This document shows, one piece after another, positions 1-6,241 of a stretch of DNA of 7,089 bases. Every line of letters starts with the position of its first letter. The first letter of the stretch is position 1. Source of the stretch: Bacteroidota bacterium (lineage in GTDB: Bacteria > Bacteroidota > Bacteroidia > Flavobacteriales > Weeksellaceae). Below the pieces are notes generated by a model that ran no database searches, was not told the origin of the DNA, and saw nothing but the letters and a program-made list of their open reading frames with translations. A program made the position numbers and the translations under genes. The stretch spans positions 1-7,089 of the forward strand of contig JAEXJU010000010.1 in the NCBI GenBank assembly GCA_023448955.1, read 5' to 3'.

Positions 1-1139
1 AGTCTGCTTTGCCTAAAAAAAGTGCTGTGATTGCGCTTTCCGAAGCTTTTGGTCTGGTAACTTCTGAGGATGTCATCGCATCAACCGATATTCCGAATTT
101 TGCCCAATCTTCGATGGATGGTTATGCGTTAAAATTTGAAGATAGAAACCAATCGCTATCAGTTATCGGAGAGATGCCTGCAGGAGCAACGCGGCAATTA
201 AAAATAGAAAATGGTGAAGCCACAAGAATTTTCACCGGAGCGCCATTACCCGAAAATGCAGATACGGTGGTGATGCAGGAAAAAATTAGAATTGAAAACG
301 GTTTTCTGACTGTTGAAGATGAAAAACTTGAAAAGGGAATCAACGTCCGTCCAAAAGGTGCAGAAGTAAAAAAAGGCGAGGTGGCAATGAAGTCCGGAAC
401 TTACCTTTCTGCGGCAGCCATCGGGTTCTTAGCTGGAATTGGATGTTCCGAAGTTTCGGTTTACACGCCGCCAAAAGTAGCGGTTATTCTCACCGGAAAT
501 GAACTTCAGAATCCGGGAAATCCTCTTGAATTTGGTCAGGTTTACGAAGCCAATTCATTTCAGTTGAAGGCAGTTTTAAGTCAGATTGGAATTAAAAATA
601 TAGAAGTCTTCAGAGCCCAGGATGACCCGAAAGAACTTCATAAAGTTTTGGAAAAAGCCATTAATGACAATGATGTTGTTCTGCTGAACGGCGGTGTAAG
701 CGTCGGCGATTATGATTTTGTAACCGAGGTTGCCAATATGTGTGGCGTGGAGGAAATATTTCACAAAATAAAACAGAAACCCGGTAAACCTCTGTTCTTT
801 GGAACCAAGGAAAATAAACTGGTCTTCGGACTTCCGGGAAATCCTTCTTCGTCGCTCACCTGTTTCTACGAATATGTTTTACCGGCTCTTGAAAAATGTA
901 TGGGATTGCCTTCCCAACTGATTGAAACCACTGCAACTGTCACGCACGATTATCCAAAAAATGCAGGGCTTACCCATTTCCTGAAAGCTTTTTACAGTGA
1001 AGGAAAAGTAACGCCACTTCACGCACAGGAGTCGTTCAGACTGCATTCATTTGCGCAGGCCAACTGTTTTATCGTACTGCCCGAAGAATCTTCAGGTTGC
1101 AAAGCCAATGAGCCGGTCACAATTCATATTTTACCATAA
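1..1139 (+). CDS. moeA: Molybdopterin molybdenumtransferase MoeA (5' partial)
   Basis: MoeA inserts molybdate into adenylated molybdopterin to complete Moco in the cytoplasm. The frame is open to the window's left edge (first full codon at 3). A TTG at 9 could act as a start, but family alignment indicates the true start lies upstream, with roughly 15-20 N-terminal residues missing. About 376 residues are visible against about 400 in the family. Counting from the codon at 9, family motifs are the DIPNFAQSSMDGYA segment (27-40), TGAPLPENADTVVMQE (76-91), TGNEL (162-166), the MoCF-domain GGVSVGDYDF (228-237), KQKPGKPLFFG (255-265) and GLPGNPSSS (274-282). The C-terminal beta domain IV follows from about 305. 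The stop is TAA at 1137-1139, and the transporter gene follows after 12 nt, so the two are probably co-transcribed. Paralogues acting on tungstate cannot be excluded, but the Moco context supports molybdate. Confidence 0.95.
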   Translation, partial: SALPKKSAVIALSEAFGLVTSEDVIASTDIPNFAQSSMDGYALKFEDRNQSLSVIGEMPAGATRQLKIENGEATRIFTGAPLPENADTVVMQEKIRIENGFLTVEDEKLEKGINVRPKGAEVKKGEVAMKSGTYLSAAAIGFLAGIGCSEVSVYTPPKVAVILTGNELQNPGNPLEFGQVYEANSFQLKAVLSQIGIKNIEVFRAQDDPKELHKVLEKAINDNDVVLLNGGVSVGDYDFVTEVANMCGVEEIFHKIKQKPGKPLFFGTKENKLVFGLPGNPSSSLTCFYEYVLPALEKCMGLPSQLIETTATVTHDYPKNAGLTHFLKAFYSEGKVTPLHAQESFRLHSFAQANCFIVLPEESSGCKANEPVTIHILP

Positions 1140-1151
1140 TTCGTATTGAGT

Positions 1152-1886
1152 ATGTCTGTAGAAGTATTTTATGTCATTCTTTTTTTTGTTGCATTTCTGT
1201 ACGCTGCTGTCGGACACGGCGGTGCGAGCGGTTATCTGGCATTGATGGCGCTGTACGGTGTGGCTCCGGAAGAAATGAAACCGACTGCTTTGATGCTGAA
1301 CCTTTTCGTCTCCCTGACCTCATTTATCCAATATTATCGCGGCGGATATTTTTCCAAAAAACTTTTCATACCAATTGCCGCAGCTTCGATTCCCTTGGCG
1401 TTTATCGGTGGAATGATTACCGTGGAAGAAAACATTTACAAAAGAATTCTTGGCGTTTTATTGTTGTTTCCGGTCATCCGATTTTTCTTTTTTAAAAACG
1501 TGGAAGACAGCGAACTGAAACCTCAAAATATTACAATATCGATTATCATTGGTGGAGCAGTCGGTCTTCTTTCCGGTATGATAGGCATCGGTGGCGGCAT
1601 CATTCTTTCACCCATTTTATTGCTGCTTAGCTGGACCAATCAGAAACAGACCGCAGCTATCAGTGCCGCTTTTATCTTTGTCAACTCCATTGCAGGACTT
1701 GGTGGAATGATTACCAAAGGTATTTCGTTTAATGAAAATATGTTGATGTACGTAGTCGTTGCTTTCAGCGGTGGATTGTTGGGAGCTTATCTCGGCTCAA
1801 AAAAATTCAACCAGAATATTTTAAAATATGTTTTGGCAACCGTTTTACTAATGGCATCTTATAAATTATTATTGACAAAAGCTTAG
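1152..1886 (+). CDS. TauE/SafE (TSUP) family anion transporter in the Moco operon
   Basis: This is an inner-membrane permease of the sulfite exporter TauE/SafE family, 244 aa from the ATG at 1152. A TTG six bases earlier is less likely as a start. It has about seven to eight hydrophobic segments and the family's two-fold internal repeat. The first half carries VGHGGASGYLALMALYG (about 20-36) followed by PTALMLNLFVSL. The second half carries MIGIGGGIILSPILLLLSW (about 143-161) followed by AAISAAFIFVNSI. A basic, Phe-rich loop (about 108-118) separates the halves. Known family substrates are sulfite, sulfoacetate and related sulfur anions, while many members are uncharacterised. It sits between moeA and moaD with gaps of 12 and 18 nt, so a role tied to Moco synthesis is likely: exporting sulfite or another sulfur by-product, or moving molybdate or another oxyanion. 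Substrate and direction cannot be read from the sequence. Confidence 0.88.
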   Translation: MSVEVFYVILFFVAFLYAAVGHGGASGYLALMALYGVAPEEMKPTALMLNLFVSLTSFIQYYRGGYFSKKLFIPIAAASIPLAFIGGMITVEENIYKRILGVLLLFPVIRFFFFKNVEDSELKPQNITISIIIGGAVGLLSGMIGIGGGIILSPILLLLSWTNQKQTAAISAAFIFVNSIAGLGGMITKGISFNENMLMYVVVAFSGGLLGAYLGSKKFNQNILKYVLATVLLMASYKLLLTKA

Positions 1887-1904
1887 AAATGAAAGTTGAT
1901 ATTT

Positions 1905-2132
1905 ATGAATATTAAAATCATCGCATTCGGTCAGATTGCCGAAATTACAGGAAAAGAATTGATGCTGGAAACAACAGATCTGGATTCTTTAAAATTGGAT
2001 TTAATTAAAAAATTTCCCGAACTTTCGGCTAAGAAAATAGCTTTTGCAGTCAATAAAAGACTGGTGCAAAACAATTTGATTTTGAATAAAAATGATGTTG
2101 TGGCTCTGATGCCACCATACTCAGGAGGATAA
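1905..2132 (+). CDS. moaD: MoaD, small sulfur-carrier subunit of molybdopterin synthase
   Basis: This is a ubiquitin-fold sulfur carrier of 75 aa. Its C-terminal glycine is adenylated by MoeB and converted to a thiocarboxylate, which donates sulfur to cPMP inside the MoaD-MoaE complex. The sequence opens with the beta strand MNIKIIAFGQIAEITG, has the short central helix DSLKLDLIKKFPEL (27-40) and AFAVNKRLV (46-54), and ends in ALMPPYSGG with the required Gly-Gly. The length is close to the usual 75-85 aa. I chose the ATG at 1905 over an in-frame TTG at 1896 because family members begin about here. Its last codons also form the ribosome-binding site of the next gene. ThiS is the main alternative, but the moaE and moeB neighbours and the LMPPYSGG-type tail favour MoaD. 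Confidence 0.93.
   Translation: MNIKIIAFGQIAEITGKELMLETTDLDSLKLDLIKKFPELSAKKIAFAVNKRLVQNNLILNKNDVVALMPPYSGG
2123..2128 (+). promoter_or_regulatory. Strong Shine-Dalgarno site embedded in the moaD C-terminus
   Basis: AGGAGG lies 5 nt before the ATG at 2134. The same bases encode the end of moaD (TCA GGA GGA, Ser-Gly-Gly). No comparable site precedes the other genes in the window, which is typical of Bacteroidota, so this one may simply reflect the Gly-Gly codons. It could also couple moeB translation to moaD. Confidence 0.7.
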
Positions 2133-2133
2133 A

Positions 2134-3255
2134 ATGGAAAATTACAACGAAAGATATTCCCGGCATTATATATTGTCTGACTTCGGTTTTGAAGGTCAGG
2201 AAAAATTGCTAAATTCTAAAGTTCTGGTGATTGGTGCAGGCGGTTTAGGCTGTCCTGTCCTGCAATATTTGGTCGCATCAGGAATTGGTACTATTGGAAT
2301 CGCTGACCACGATTTTATTTCAGTAAGTAACCTTCAGCGGCAGACTTTGTATTCCACCGATGATGTTGGAAAAATGAAAGTTGAAGTGGCTTTTCAAAAA
2401 CTTCGGCAGTTGAATCCGGAAATCAGAATTAATATTTATCCGCTGGAATTAACTTCAAAAAATGCATGGAACATTATTTCTGACTATGAAATTATTGTGG
2501 ATTGTACCGATAATTTTTCAACGAGATATTTAATTAATGATGCCTGCGTACTTTTAGAAAAACCTTTGATTTTTGGAGCTATTTATAAATATGATGGTCA
2601 GGTTGCGGTTTTTAATGCCAATCCAAAAACTGAAAATAGCATCAATTACCGTCATCTTTTTCCAAAGCCACCAAAACCCGAGGATGTGCAGAATTGCAAT
2701 GAAATAGGTGTTTTAGGCGTTCTTCCCGGAATGATTGGGATGATGCAGGCCAATGAAGTGATTAAATTGATTACGGGCTTAGGCGAAATTTTAGATGGAA
2801 AACTATTGACGTTTAATATGCTTAATTACGAGATTTTTACAGTTGATATTTCCAACGGAAATTCGGTTGAAAATCTGATTCCAAAAAACAGAGAAGCATT
2901 CGAATTGACGGATTACAATTTTCTTTGCGGAATTTCATCAAGAAATATAGAAGATGTAAGTCCAGAGGATTTTATGGAAAGAATATCAGATTCCAATACT
3001 TTAACCATTGATGTTAGGGAAATCGGGGAAATGCCGAAAGCTGATTTTGTACATATTCAGATTCCGCTTTCAGAACTAAACAATAGATTGTCCGAAATCG
3101 AAGATAAAAATTTAATTCTTTTCTGTCAGAGTGGAACACGAAGTTTGAAAGCGGCGGAGATTTTGTTGGAACATTTCGGACATCAAAAAAAAATAAGCCA
3201 TCTGAAAGGTGGAATCACAGCGTTACGTCAAAAAGAAAATGGAGAGAACGATTAA
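2134..3255 (+). CDS. moeB: MoeB/ThiF-type MoaD adenylyltransferase with C-terminal rhodanese domain
   Basis: This E1-like enzyme adenylates the MoaD C-terminus with ATP, and its fused rhodanese domain can then deliver persulfide sulfur, as in the MOCS3/Uba4 architecture. It has 373 aa. The ThiF/MoeB domain covers about 5-240: ERYSRHYIL (6-14), nucleotide-binding GAGGLGC (34-40), D58, NLQRQ (66-70), CTDNFSTR (124-131), FGAIYKYDGQVAVF (147-160), and NCNEIGVLGVLPG (187-199) with the conserved C188. The rhodanese domain covers about 272-365, with DVRE (293-296), active-site CQSGTRS (331-337) and HLKGGI (356-361). The classical zinc cysteine pair is not seen: the usual CxxC before LFPEPP reads NYRHLFP, and only a single Cys (C265) lies near the second site. 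The ATG at 2134 follows the moaD stop directly and has a strong SD. The gene overlaps moaE by 17 nt. It could also serve ThiS, but its position between moaD and moaE argues for Moco. Confidence 0.93.
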   Translation: MENYNERYSRHYILSDFGFEGQEKLLNSKVLVIGAGGLGCPVLQYLVASGIGTIGIADHDFISVSNLQRQTLYSTDDVGKMKVEVAFQKLRQLNPEIRINIYPLELTSKNAWNIISDYEIIVDCTDNFSTRYLINDACVLLEKPLIFGAIYKYDGQVAVFNANPKTENSINYRHLFPKPPKPEDVQNCNEIGVLGVLPGMIGMMQANEVIKLITGLGEILDGKLLTFNMLNYEIFTVDISNGNSVENLIPKNREAFELTDYNFLCGISSRNIEDVSPEDFMERISDSNTLTIDVREIGEMPKADFVHIQIPLSELNNRLSEIEDKNLILFCQSGTRSLKAAEILLEHFGHQKKISHLKGGITALRQKENGEND

Positions 3256-3679
3256 AAATATATTTACAAAAGGCCCGATCAGTCCGGCTTTTATTTCTGA
3301 AAGCATTGCCAAACACAGCTCAAAAAAAGAAATTGGGGCGCACAGCATTTTTCTAGGACAGATTCGTGAAGATGTTGTTGATGGAAAAACCGTTACAGCC
3401 ATCGAATACACAGCCTACGAAGAAATGGTTTTGGAAAAGATGCACGACATTCGGGAGGAAATATTTGAGAAATATGAACTGACCTGTATGCACGTTCATC
3501 ACAGTTTGGGAGTTGTGAAGGCTGGCGAAATCTGCCTTTTCGTTTTTACCTCATCCAAACATAGAATTGCGGCAATGGAAGCCTGCAATGAAACGGTGGA
3601 ACGCATCAAATCAGAGCTCCAGATCTGGGGAAGAGAAATTTTTAACGACGATTCCCATCAGTGGAAAGTAAATCAATAA
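3239..3679 (+). CDS. moaE: MoaE, large catalytic subunit of molybdopterin synthase
   Basis: MoaE binds cPMP and, with two MoaD thiocarboxylates, inserts the dithiolene sulfurs to make molybdopterin. It has 146 aa from the ATG at 3239, close to E. coli MoaE (150 aa). A GTG at 3209 would add ten residues that lack family resemblance, so the ATG is preferred, giving a 17-nt overlap with moeB. Visible motifs are GAHSIFLGQIRED (33-45), IEYTAYEEM (55-63), VHHSLGVVKAGE (86-97), SSKHRIAAMEACNETVERIK (105-124) and QWKVN near the end. K124 corresponds to E. coli Lys119, the main catalytic lysine. The place of Lys126 in the usual WKKE/WKRE motif is G131 here (WGRE), with an Arg next to it. The moaC-moaB fusion begins one base after the stop. 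Confidence 0.95.
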   Translation: MERTIKNIFTKGPISPAFISESIAKHSSKKEIGAHSIFLGQIREDVVDGKTVTAIEYTAYEEMVLEKMHDIREEIFEKYELTCMHVHHSLGVVKAGEICLFVFTSSKHRIAAMEACNETVERIKSELQIWGREIFNDDSHQWKVNQ

Positions 3680-3680
3680 T

Positions 3681-4589
3681 ATGGTCGATATCACACATAA
3701 ATCATCCACACTTCGCAAAGCGATTGCAACAGCAACAGTGAAAACTTCATCTCAGGAAACCATTTCGGCCATCGAAAACCGAACCGTTCCCAAAGGCGAT
3801 ATTTTTGAATTTTCCAGAGCCTCGGCATTATTTGCAGTCAAGAAAACAAGCGATGTTATTCCCGATTGCCATCCATTACCTGTGGAATTTACTTCTGTAA
3901 CTTACAAAATAGAAGATTTGTCGGTCATTATTTTTGTCGAAGTTCATACGATCTACAAAACCGGAGTTGAGGTTGAGGCGATGCACGGCGCTTCGGTTGC
4001 GGCACTAGTAATGTACGATATGCTGAAACCGATTGATAAAAAGGTTGAAATTCAAAACATTCGCTTACTGGAAAAAACGGGTGGCAAATCAGACAGTAGT
4101 AAATTCATCAATTCAGATTTAAAAACGGCAGTAGTCGTTTGTTCAGATTCTGCTTTTAATGGTGAAAAAGAAGATACTTCAGGAAAAGCAATTTTTACTT
4201 CTTTGGAACAATATCAGATAAAAAATATTGATTACCAAATTATTCCTGATGACTTTGATACCATTCAATCTTCTTTAATTGGTTTTAAAAATAAACATTT
4301 TGACTTAGTTATTTTTACTGGAGGTACAGGTCTGTCGTCACGAGATATAACGCCGGAAGCAGTTTTGCCATTGATAGATCGTGAAATTCCGGGAATTATG
4401 GAAACCGCAAGAAACTACGGACAGCAAAGAATTAAAACAGCGATGCTTTCACGGGGTGTTGCAGGTTTTTCGGGGAAAACTTTGGTGCTGACTTTACCAG
4501 GTTCCAAAAAAGCAGTCGAAGAATCTATGCAAGCATTGTTTCCTCAAATTCTGCACGTTTTTCAGCTTGATGAAAATAAAATTCACTGA
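3681..4589 (+). CDS. moaCB: Bifunctional MoaC-MoaB/MogA fusion
   Basis: This 302-aa protein joins two Moco steps. The MoaC half (about 1-140) rearranges the MoaA product into cyclic pyranopterin monophosphate. It starts at MVDI, lacking the short N-terminal tail of E. coli MoaC, and keeps VPKGDIFEFSR (36-46; K38), IPDCHPLP (60-67; H64), KTGVEVEAM (93-101), YDMLK (112-116; D113, K116) and the closing TGGKSD (133-138). A short linker (about 139-147) leads into a MoaB/MogA domain (about 148-295) that would adenylate molybdopterin with Mg-ATP. It has VVVCSDSAFNGEKEDTSG (151-168), IIPDD (187-191), FTGGTGLSSRDITPE (212-226; D222), SRGVAGFSG (257-265) and LPGSKKAVEE (272-281). Catalytic residues of both halves look intact. 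The ATG at 3681 is one base after the moaE stop. The gene ends the operon, and a hairpin terminator follows about 65 nt downstream. MoaC-MoaB fusions are known in bacteria; here MogA-type chemistry is inferred. Confidence 0.95.
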   Translation: MVDITHKSSTLRKAIATATVKTSSQETISAIENRTVPKGDIFEFSRASALFAVKKTSDVIPDCHPLPVEFTSVTYKIEDLSVIIFVEVHTIYKTGVEVEAMHGASVAALVMYDMLKPIDKKVEIQNIRLLEKTGGKSDSSKFINSDLKTAVVVCSDSAFNGEKEDTSGKAIFTSLEQYQIKNIDYQIIPDDFDTIQSSLIGFKNKHFDLVIFTGGTGLSSRDITPEAVLPLIDREIPGIMETARNYGQQRIKTAMLSRGVAGFSGKTLVLTLPGSKKAVEESMQALFPQILHVFQLDENKIH

Positions 4590-4625
4590 TAGCAGCGTAC
4601 ATTTTACAATATCTTAATTGGTTTT

Positions 4626-4640
4626 AATCTAAATTAGATT
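4626..4640. promoter_or_regulatory. Perfect 15-bp palindrome, possible operator
   Basis: AATCTAA-A-TTAGATT is an inverted repeat with 7-bp arms around one central base. It lies 36 nt after the moaCB stop, 14 nt before the terminator-like hairpin and about 79 nt before the [2Fe-2S] subunit ATG. A+T-rich near-perfect dyads of this size are typical of dimeric repressor sites, but such repeats also arise by chance in A+T-rich spacers. I see no convincing Bacteroidota promoter (TTG / TAnnTTTG) at the right spacing, so a regulatory role is only inferred. Confidence 0.35.
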
Positions 4641-4653
4641 GAATATACATTAT

Positions 4654-4679
4654 AAGCCGTTATACCACCATAACGGCTT
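4654..4679 (+). terminator. Hairpin terminator after the Moco operon
   Basis: AAGCCGTTAT (4654-4663) and ATAACGGCTT (4670-4679) pair perfectly over 10 bp around the 6-nt loop ACCACC. A modest T-rich run (TCTATTTG, 4680-4687) follows. This fits a rho-independent terminator for the Moco operon. The weak U-tract and nearness to the next gene leave partial read-through or an attenuator role possible. Because the stem is perfect, it would also form on the minus strand. Confidence 0.75.
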
Positions 4680-4718
4680 TCTATTTGTAATGTATGAGTT
4701 ACACCAAATCTCAGATTT

Positions 4719-5204
4719 ATGAATACTACTGAAAAAAAATCCATTAGACTCAATGTTAATGGCAAGGCACATCATCTGGAAGTGTTGCCGTGGGTTTCAC
4801 TGCTCGATGCGTTGCGGGAAAGAATCAATTTGACAGGAACTAAAAAAGGATGCGACCACGGACAGTGTGGAGCTTGTACCGTTTTGATAGATGGGAAGCG
4901 GGTATTAAGCTGTCTCAGTCTTGCAGTGATGAAAGAAAATACCGAAATCACAACCGTGGAAGGAATCGCAAAAGATGGAGAATTACATCCCATTCAGCAG
5001 GCATTTATTGACCACGATGCTTTTCAGTGTGGCTATTGTACGCCTGGACAAATCTGCAGTGCAATTGGTCTTCTAAATGAAAATAAAGCCAAAACCCGTG
5101 AGGAAGTTCAGGATTTGATGAGTGGCAATCTGTGCAGATGTGGTGCAAACAGAGGAATTATTAACGCTGTGATGGCAGTAAAAGAAAACATATCTTATGA
5201 ATAA
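4719..5204 (+). CDS. [2Fe-2S] subunit of a xanthine dehydrogenase/aldehyde oxidase-family enzyme (PaoA-like)
   Basis: This small electron-transfer subunit carries electrons from the Mo site to FAD through two [2Fe-2S] clusters. It has 161 aa. The N-terminal plant-type ferredoxin domain (about 7-82) has C45, C50, C53 and C65 in GCDHGQCGACTVLIDG...LSC. The C-terminal helical [2Fe-2S] domain (about 88-155) has C104 and C107 in QCGYCTPGQ and C139 and C141 in NLCRCGANRGI. All eight ligands are present. E. coli PaoA carries a Tat leader, but this protein starts directly at the mature domain, and an in-frame TGA at 4695-4697 rules out a longer start, so a cytoplasmic enzyme is expected. It is first in its operon, and its end overlaps the FAD subunit by 8 nt (ATGAATAA). 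The substrate (aldehyde, purine, N-heterocycle) cannot be told from this subunit. Confidence 0.93.
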   Translation: MNTTEKKSIRLNVNGKAHHLEVLPWVSLLDALRERINLTGTKKGCDHGQCGACTVLIDGKRVLSCLSLAVMKENTEITTVEGIAKDGELHPIQQAFIDHDAFQCGYCTPGQICSAIGLLNENKAKTREEVQDLMSGNLCRCGANRGIINAVMAVKENISYE

Positions 5205-6216
5205 TTTTGATTTTACAAAAGCCGCAGATGTTGAAAGTGCCATCTCTTCAACTCAAAAAAACAGAGGAAATAAAATAATAGCAGGAGGTACCAACATTCT
5301 GGATTTGATGAAATACTTCGTCACAGAAGCTGATACTTTGGTAGACATCAACTCAATCTCAGGAATTAGTGATATTACTGAACTTCCTGATGGAGGAATC
5401 AGAATCGGAGCATTGATGACCAATGCGGACACCGCTTACCATCCGATTATAGAAGAAAGATATCCATTACTTTCTAAAGCAATTTTGGCAGGCGCTTCGG
5501 CACAAATCCGAAATATGGCGACCAACGGTGGTAATCTCCTTCAGCGGACAAGATGTTACTATTTTTATGATATCAACACACCGTGCAACAAACGCGAACC
5601 TGGCTCTGGGTGTTCAGCCATCACTGGTTACAACAGGATTCACGCAATTCTGGGTCACAATCAAAACTGCATTGCTGTTTTTCCGTCTGATATGTGCGTG
5701 GCTCTTGCTGCATTAGAAGCGGTAGTGAATGTTTCCGGGCCAAATGGTGAACGACAAATCGAGTTTTCCGAATTTCACAGACTTCCGGGTGATACTCCTA
5801 ACGTTGATAATAATTTAGAACAGGGCGAAATCATCACTGGAATTGAACTTCCCGAGAATGGATTTTCTAAAAATTATTCTTACTTAAAGTTGAGAGACAG
5901 AGCTTCTTATTCTTTTGCATTGGTTTCGGTTGCTACTGGTTTAATATTGGAAAATAATGCAATTAAAGAAGCAAGAATAGCTTTGGGTGGCGTTGCTCAT
6001 AAACCTTGGCGAGTAAAAGAAGCAGAAGATTTTCTAAGGAATAAAGAGCCAAACAGAGAAAACTTTTCTGCAGCAGCTGATCTGATTCTTCAAGGTGCAA
6101 CCGGTTTTGAACACAACACTTTTAAAATCGATTTGGCAAAAAGAGCAATCATCCGAAACTGTATGATGGCATTAAACCCTGAATCACAACGACCGGGAGC
6201 AAAACCGTCATTATAA
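5197..6216 (+). CDS. FAD subunit with [4Fe-4S] insert (PaoB/YagS-like)
   Basis: This middle subunit of the Mo hydroxylase binds FAD and passes electrons to an external acceptor. It has 339 aa. The N-terminal FAD-binding domain (about 1-220) has KIIAGGTNILDLMKY (26-40), ASAQIRNMATNGGNLLQ (100-116) and PSDM (163-166). The C-terminal CO dehydrogenase flavoprotein domain (about 225-328) has KLRDRASYSFALVSVA and ARIALGGVAHKPWR. C120, C130, C139 and C158, within TRCYYF...PCNKREPGSGC...NQNC, match the extra [4Fe-4S] segment known from E. coli PaoB and from 4-hydroxybenzoyl-CoA reductase-type subunits, and the surrounding residues most resemble PaoB. Its ATG overlaps the upstream stop, indicating translational coupling, and the Mo subunit starts 25 nt after its TAA. 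The overall match favours a PaoB-like aldehyde oxidoreductase, though the substrate remains unproven. Confidence 0.93.
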   Translation: MNNFDFTKAADVESAISSTQKNRGNKIIAGGTNILDLMKYFVTEADTLVDINSISGISDITELPDGGIRIGALMTNADTAYHPIIEERYPLLSKAILAGASAQIRNMATNGGNLLQRTRCYYFYDINTPCNKREPGSGCSAITGYNRIHAILGHNQNCIAVFPSDMCVALAALEAVVNVSGPNGERQIEFSEFHRLPGDTPNVDNNLEQGEIITGIELPENGFSKNYSYLKLRDRASYSFALVSVATGLILENNAIKEARIALGGVAHKPWRVKEAEDFLRNKEPNRENFSAAADLILQGATGFEHNTFKIDLAKRAIIRNCMMALNPESQRPGAKPSL

Positions 6217-6241
6217 ATTTACACTTTCAATCAAAACAATT

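Noticed and set aside
122..343. Minus-strand reading frame opposite moeA, and similar minus-strand frames at 576-764, 3223-3411 and 4772-4993.
   Set aside because: They are shadows of strongly conserved + strand genes and show no family motifs of their own.
1889..1915. Eight-codon ORF (MKVDIYEY) spanning the moaD start.
   Set aside because: It is too short to judge, with no support beyond an ATG, and the moaD start at 1905 is explained without it.
3185..3193. Run of nine A inside the moeB rhodanese region as a possible programmed frameshift site joining moeB to moaE.
   Set aside because: Shifting into the moaE frame meets a TAA at 3194 at once, and the other frame does not lead into moaE. 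The in-frame reading gives a normal rhodanese end.
4680..4687. TCTATTTG as the -7 element (TAnnTTTG) of a Bacteroidota promoter for the enzyme operon.
   Set aside because: It differs from the consensus at the second base and has no TTG at the expected -33 spacing. It is better read as the T-rich tail of the terminator.
4694..4732. Twelve-codon ORF (MSYTKSQIYEYY) overlapping the start of the [2Fe-2S] subunit, as a leader peptide.
   Set aside because: It is short and shows no attenuator pairing or ribosome-binding site, and such ORFs are frequent by chance. Conservation in relatives would be needed.
5528..5716. Plus-strand 62-codon frame inside the FAD subunit.
   Set aside because: It overlaps the cysteine-rich [4Fe-4S] segment of the real gene in another frame and has no recognisable protein features.
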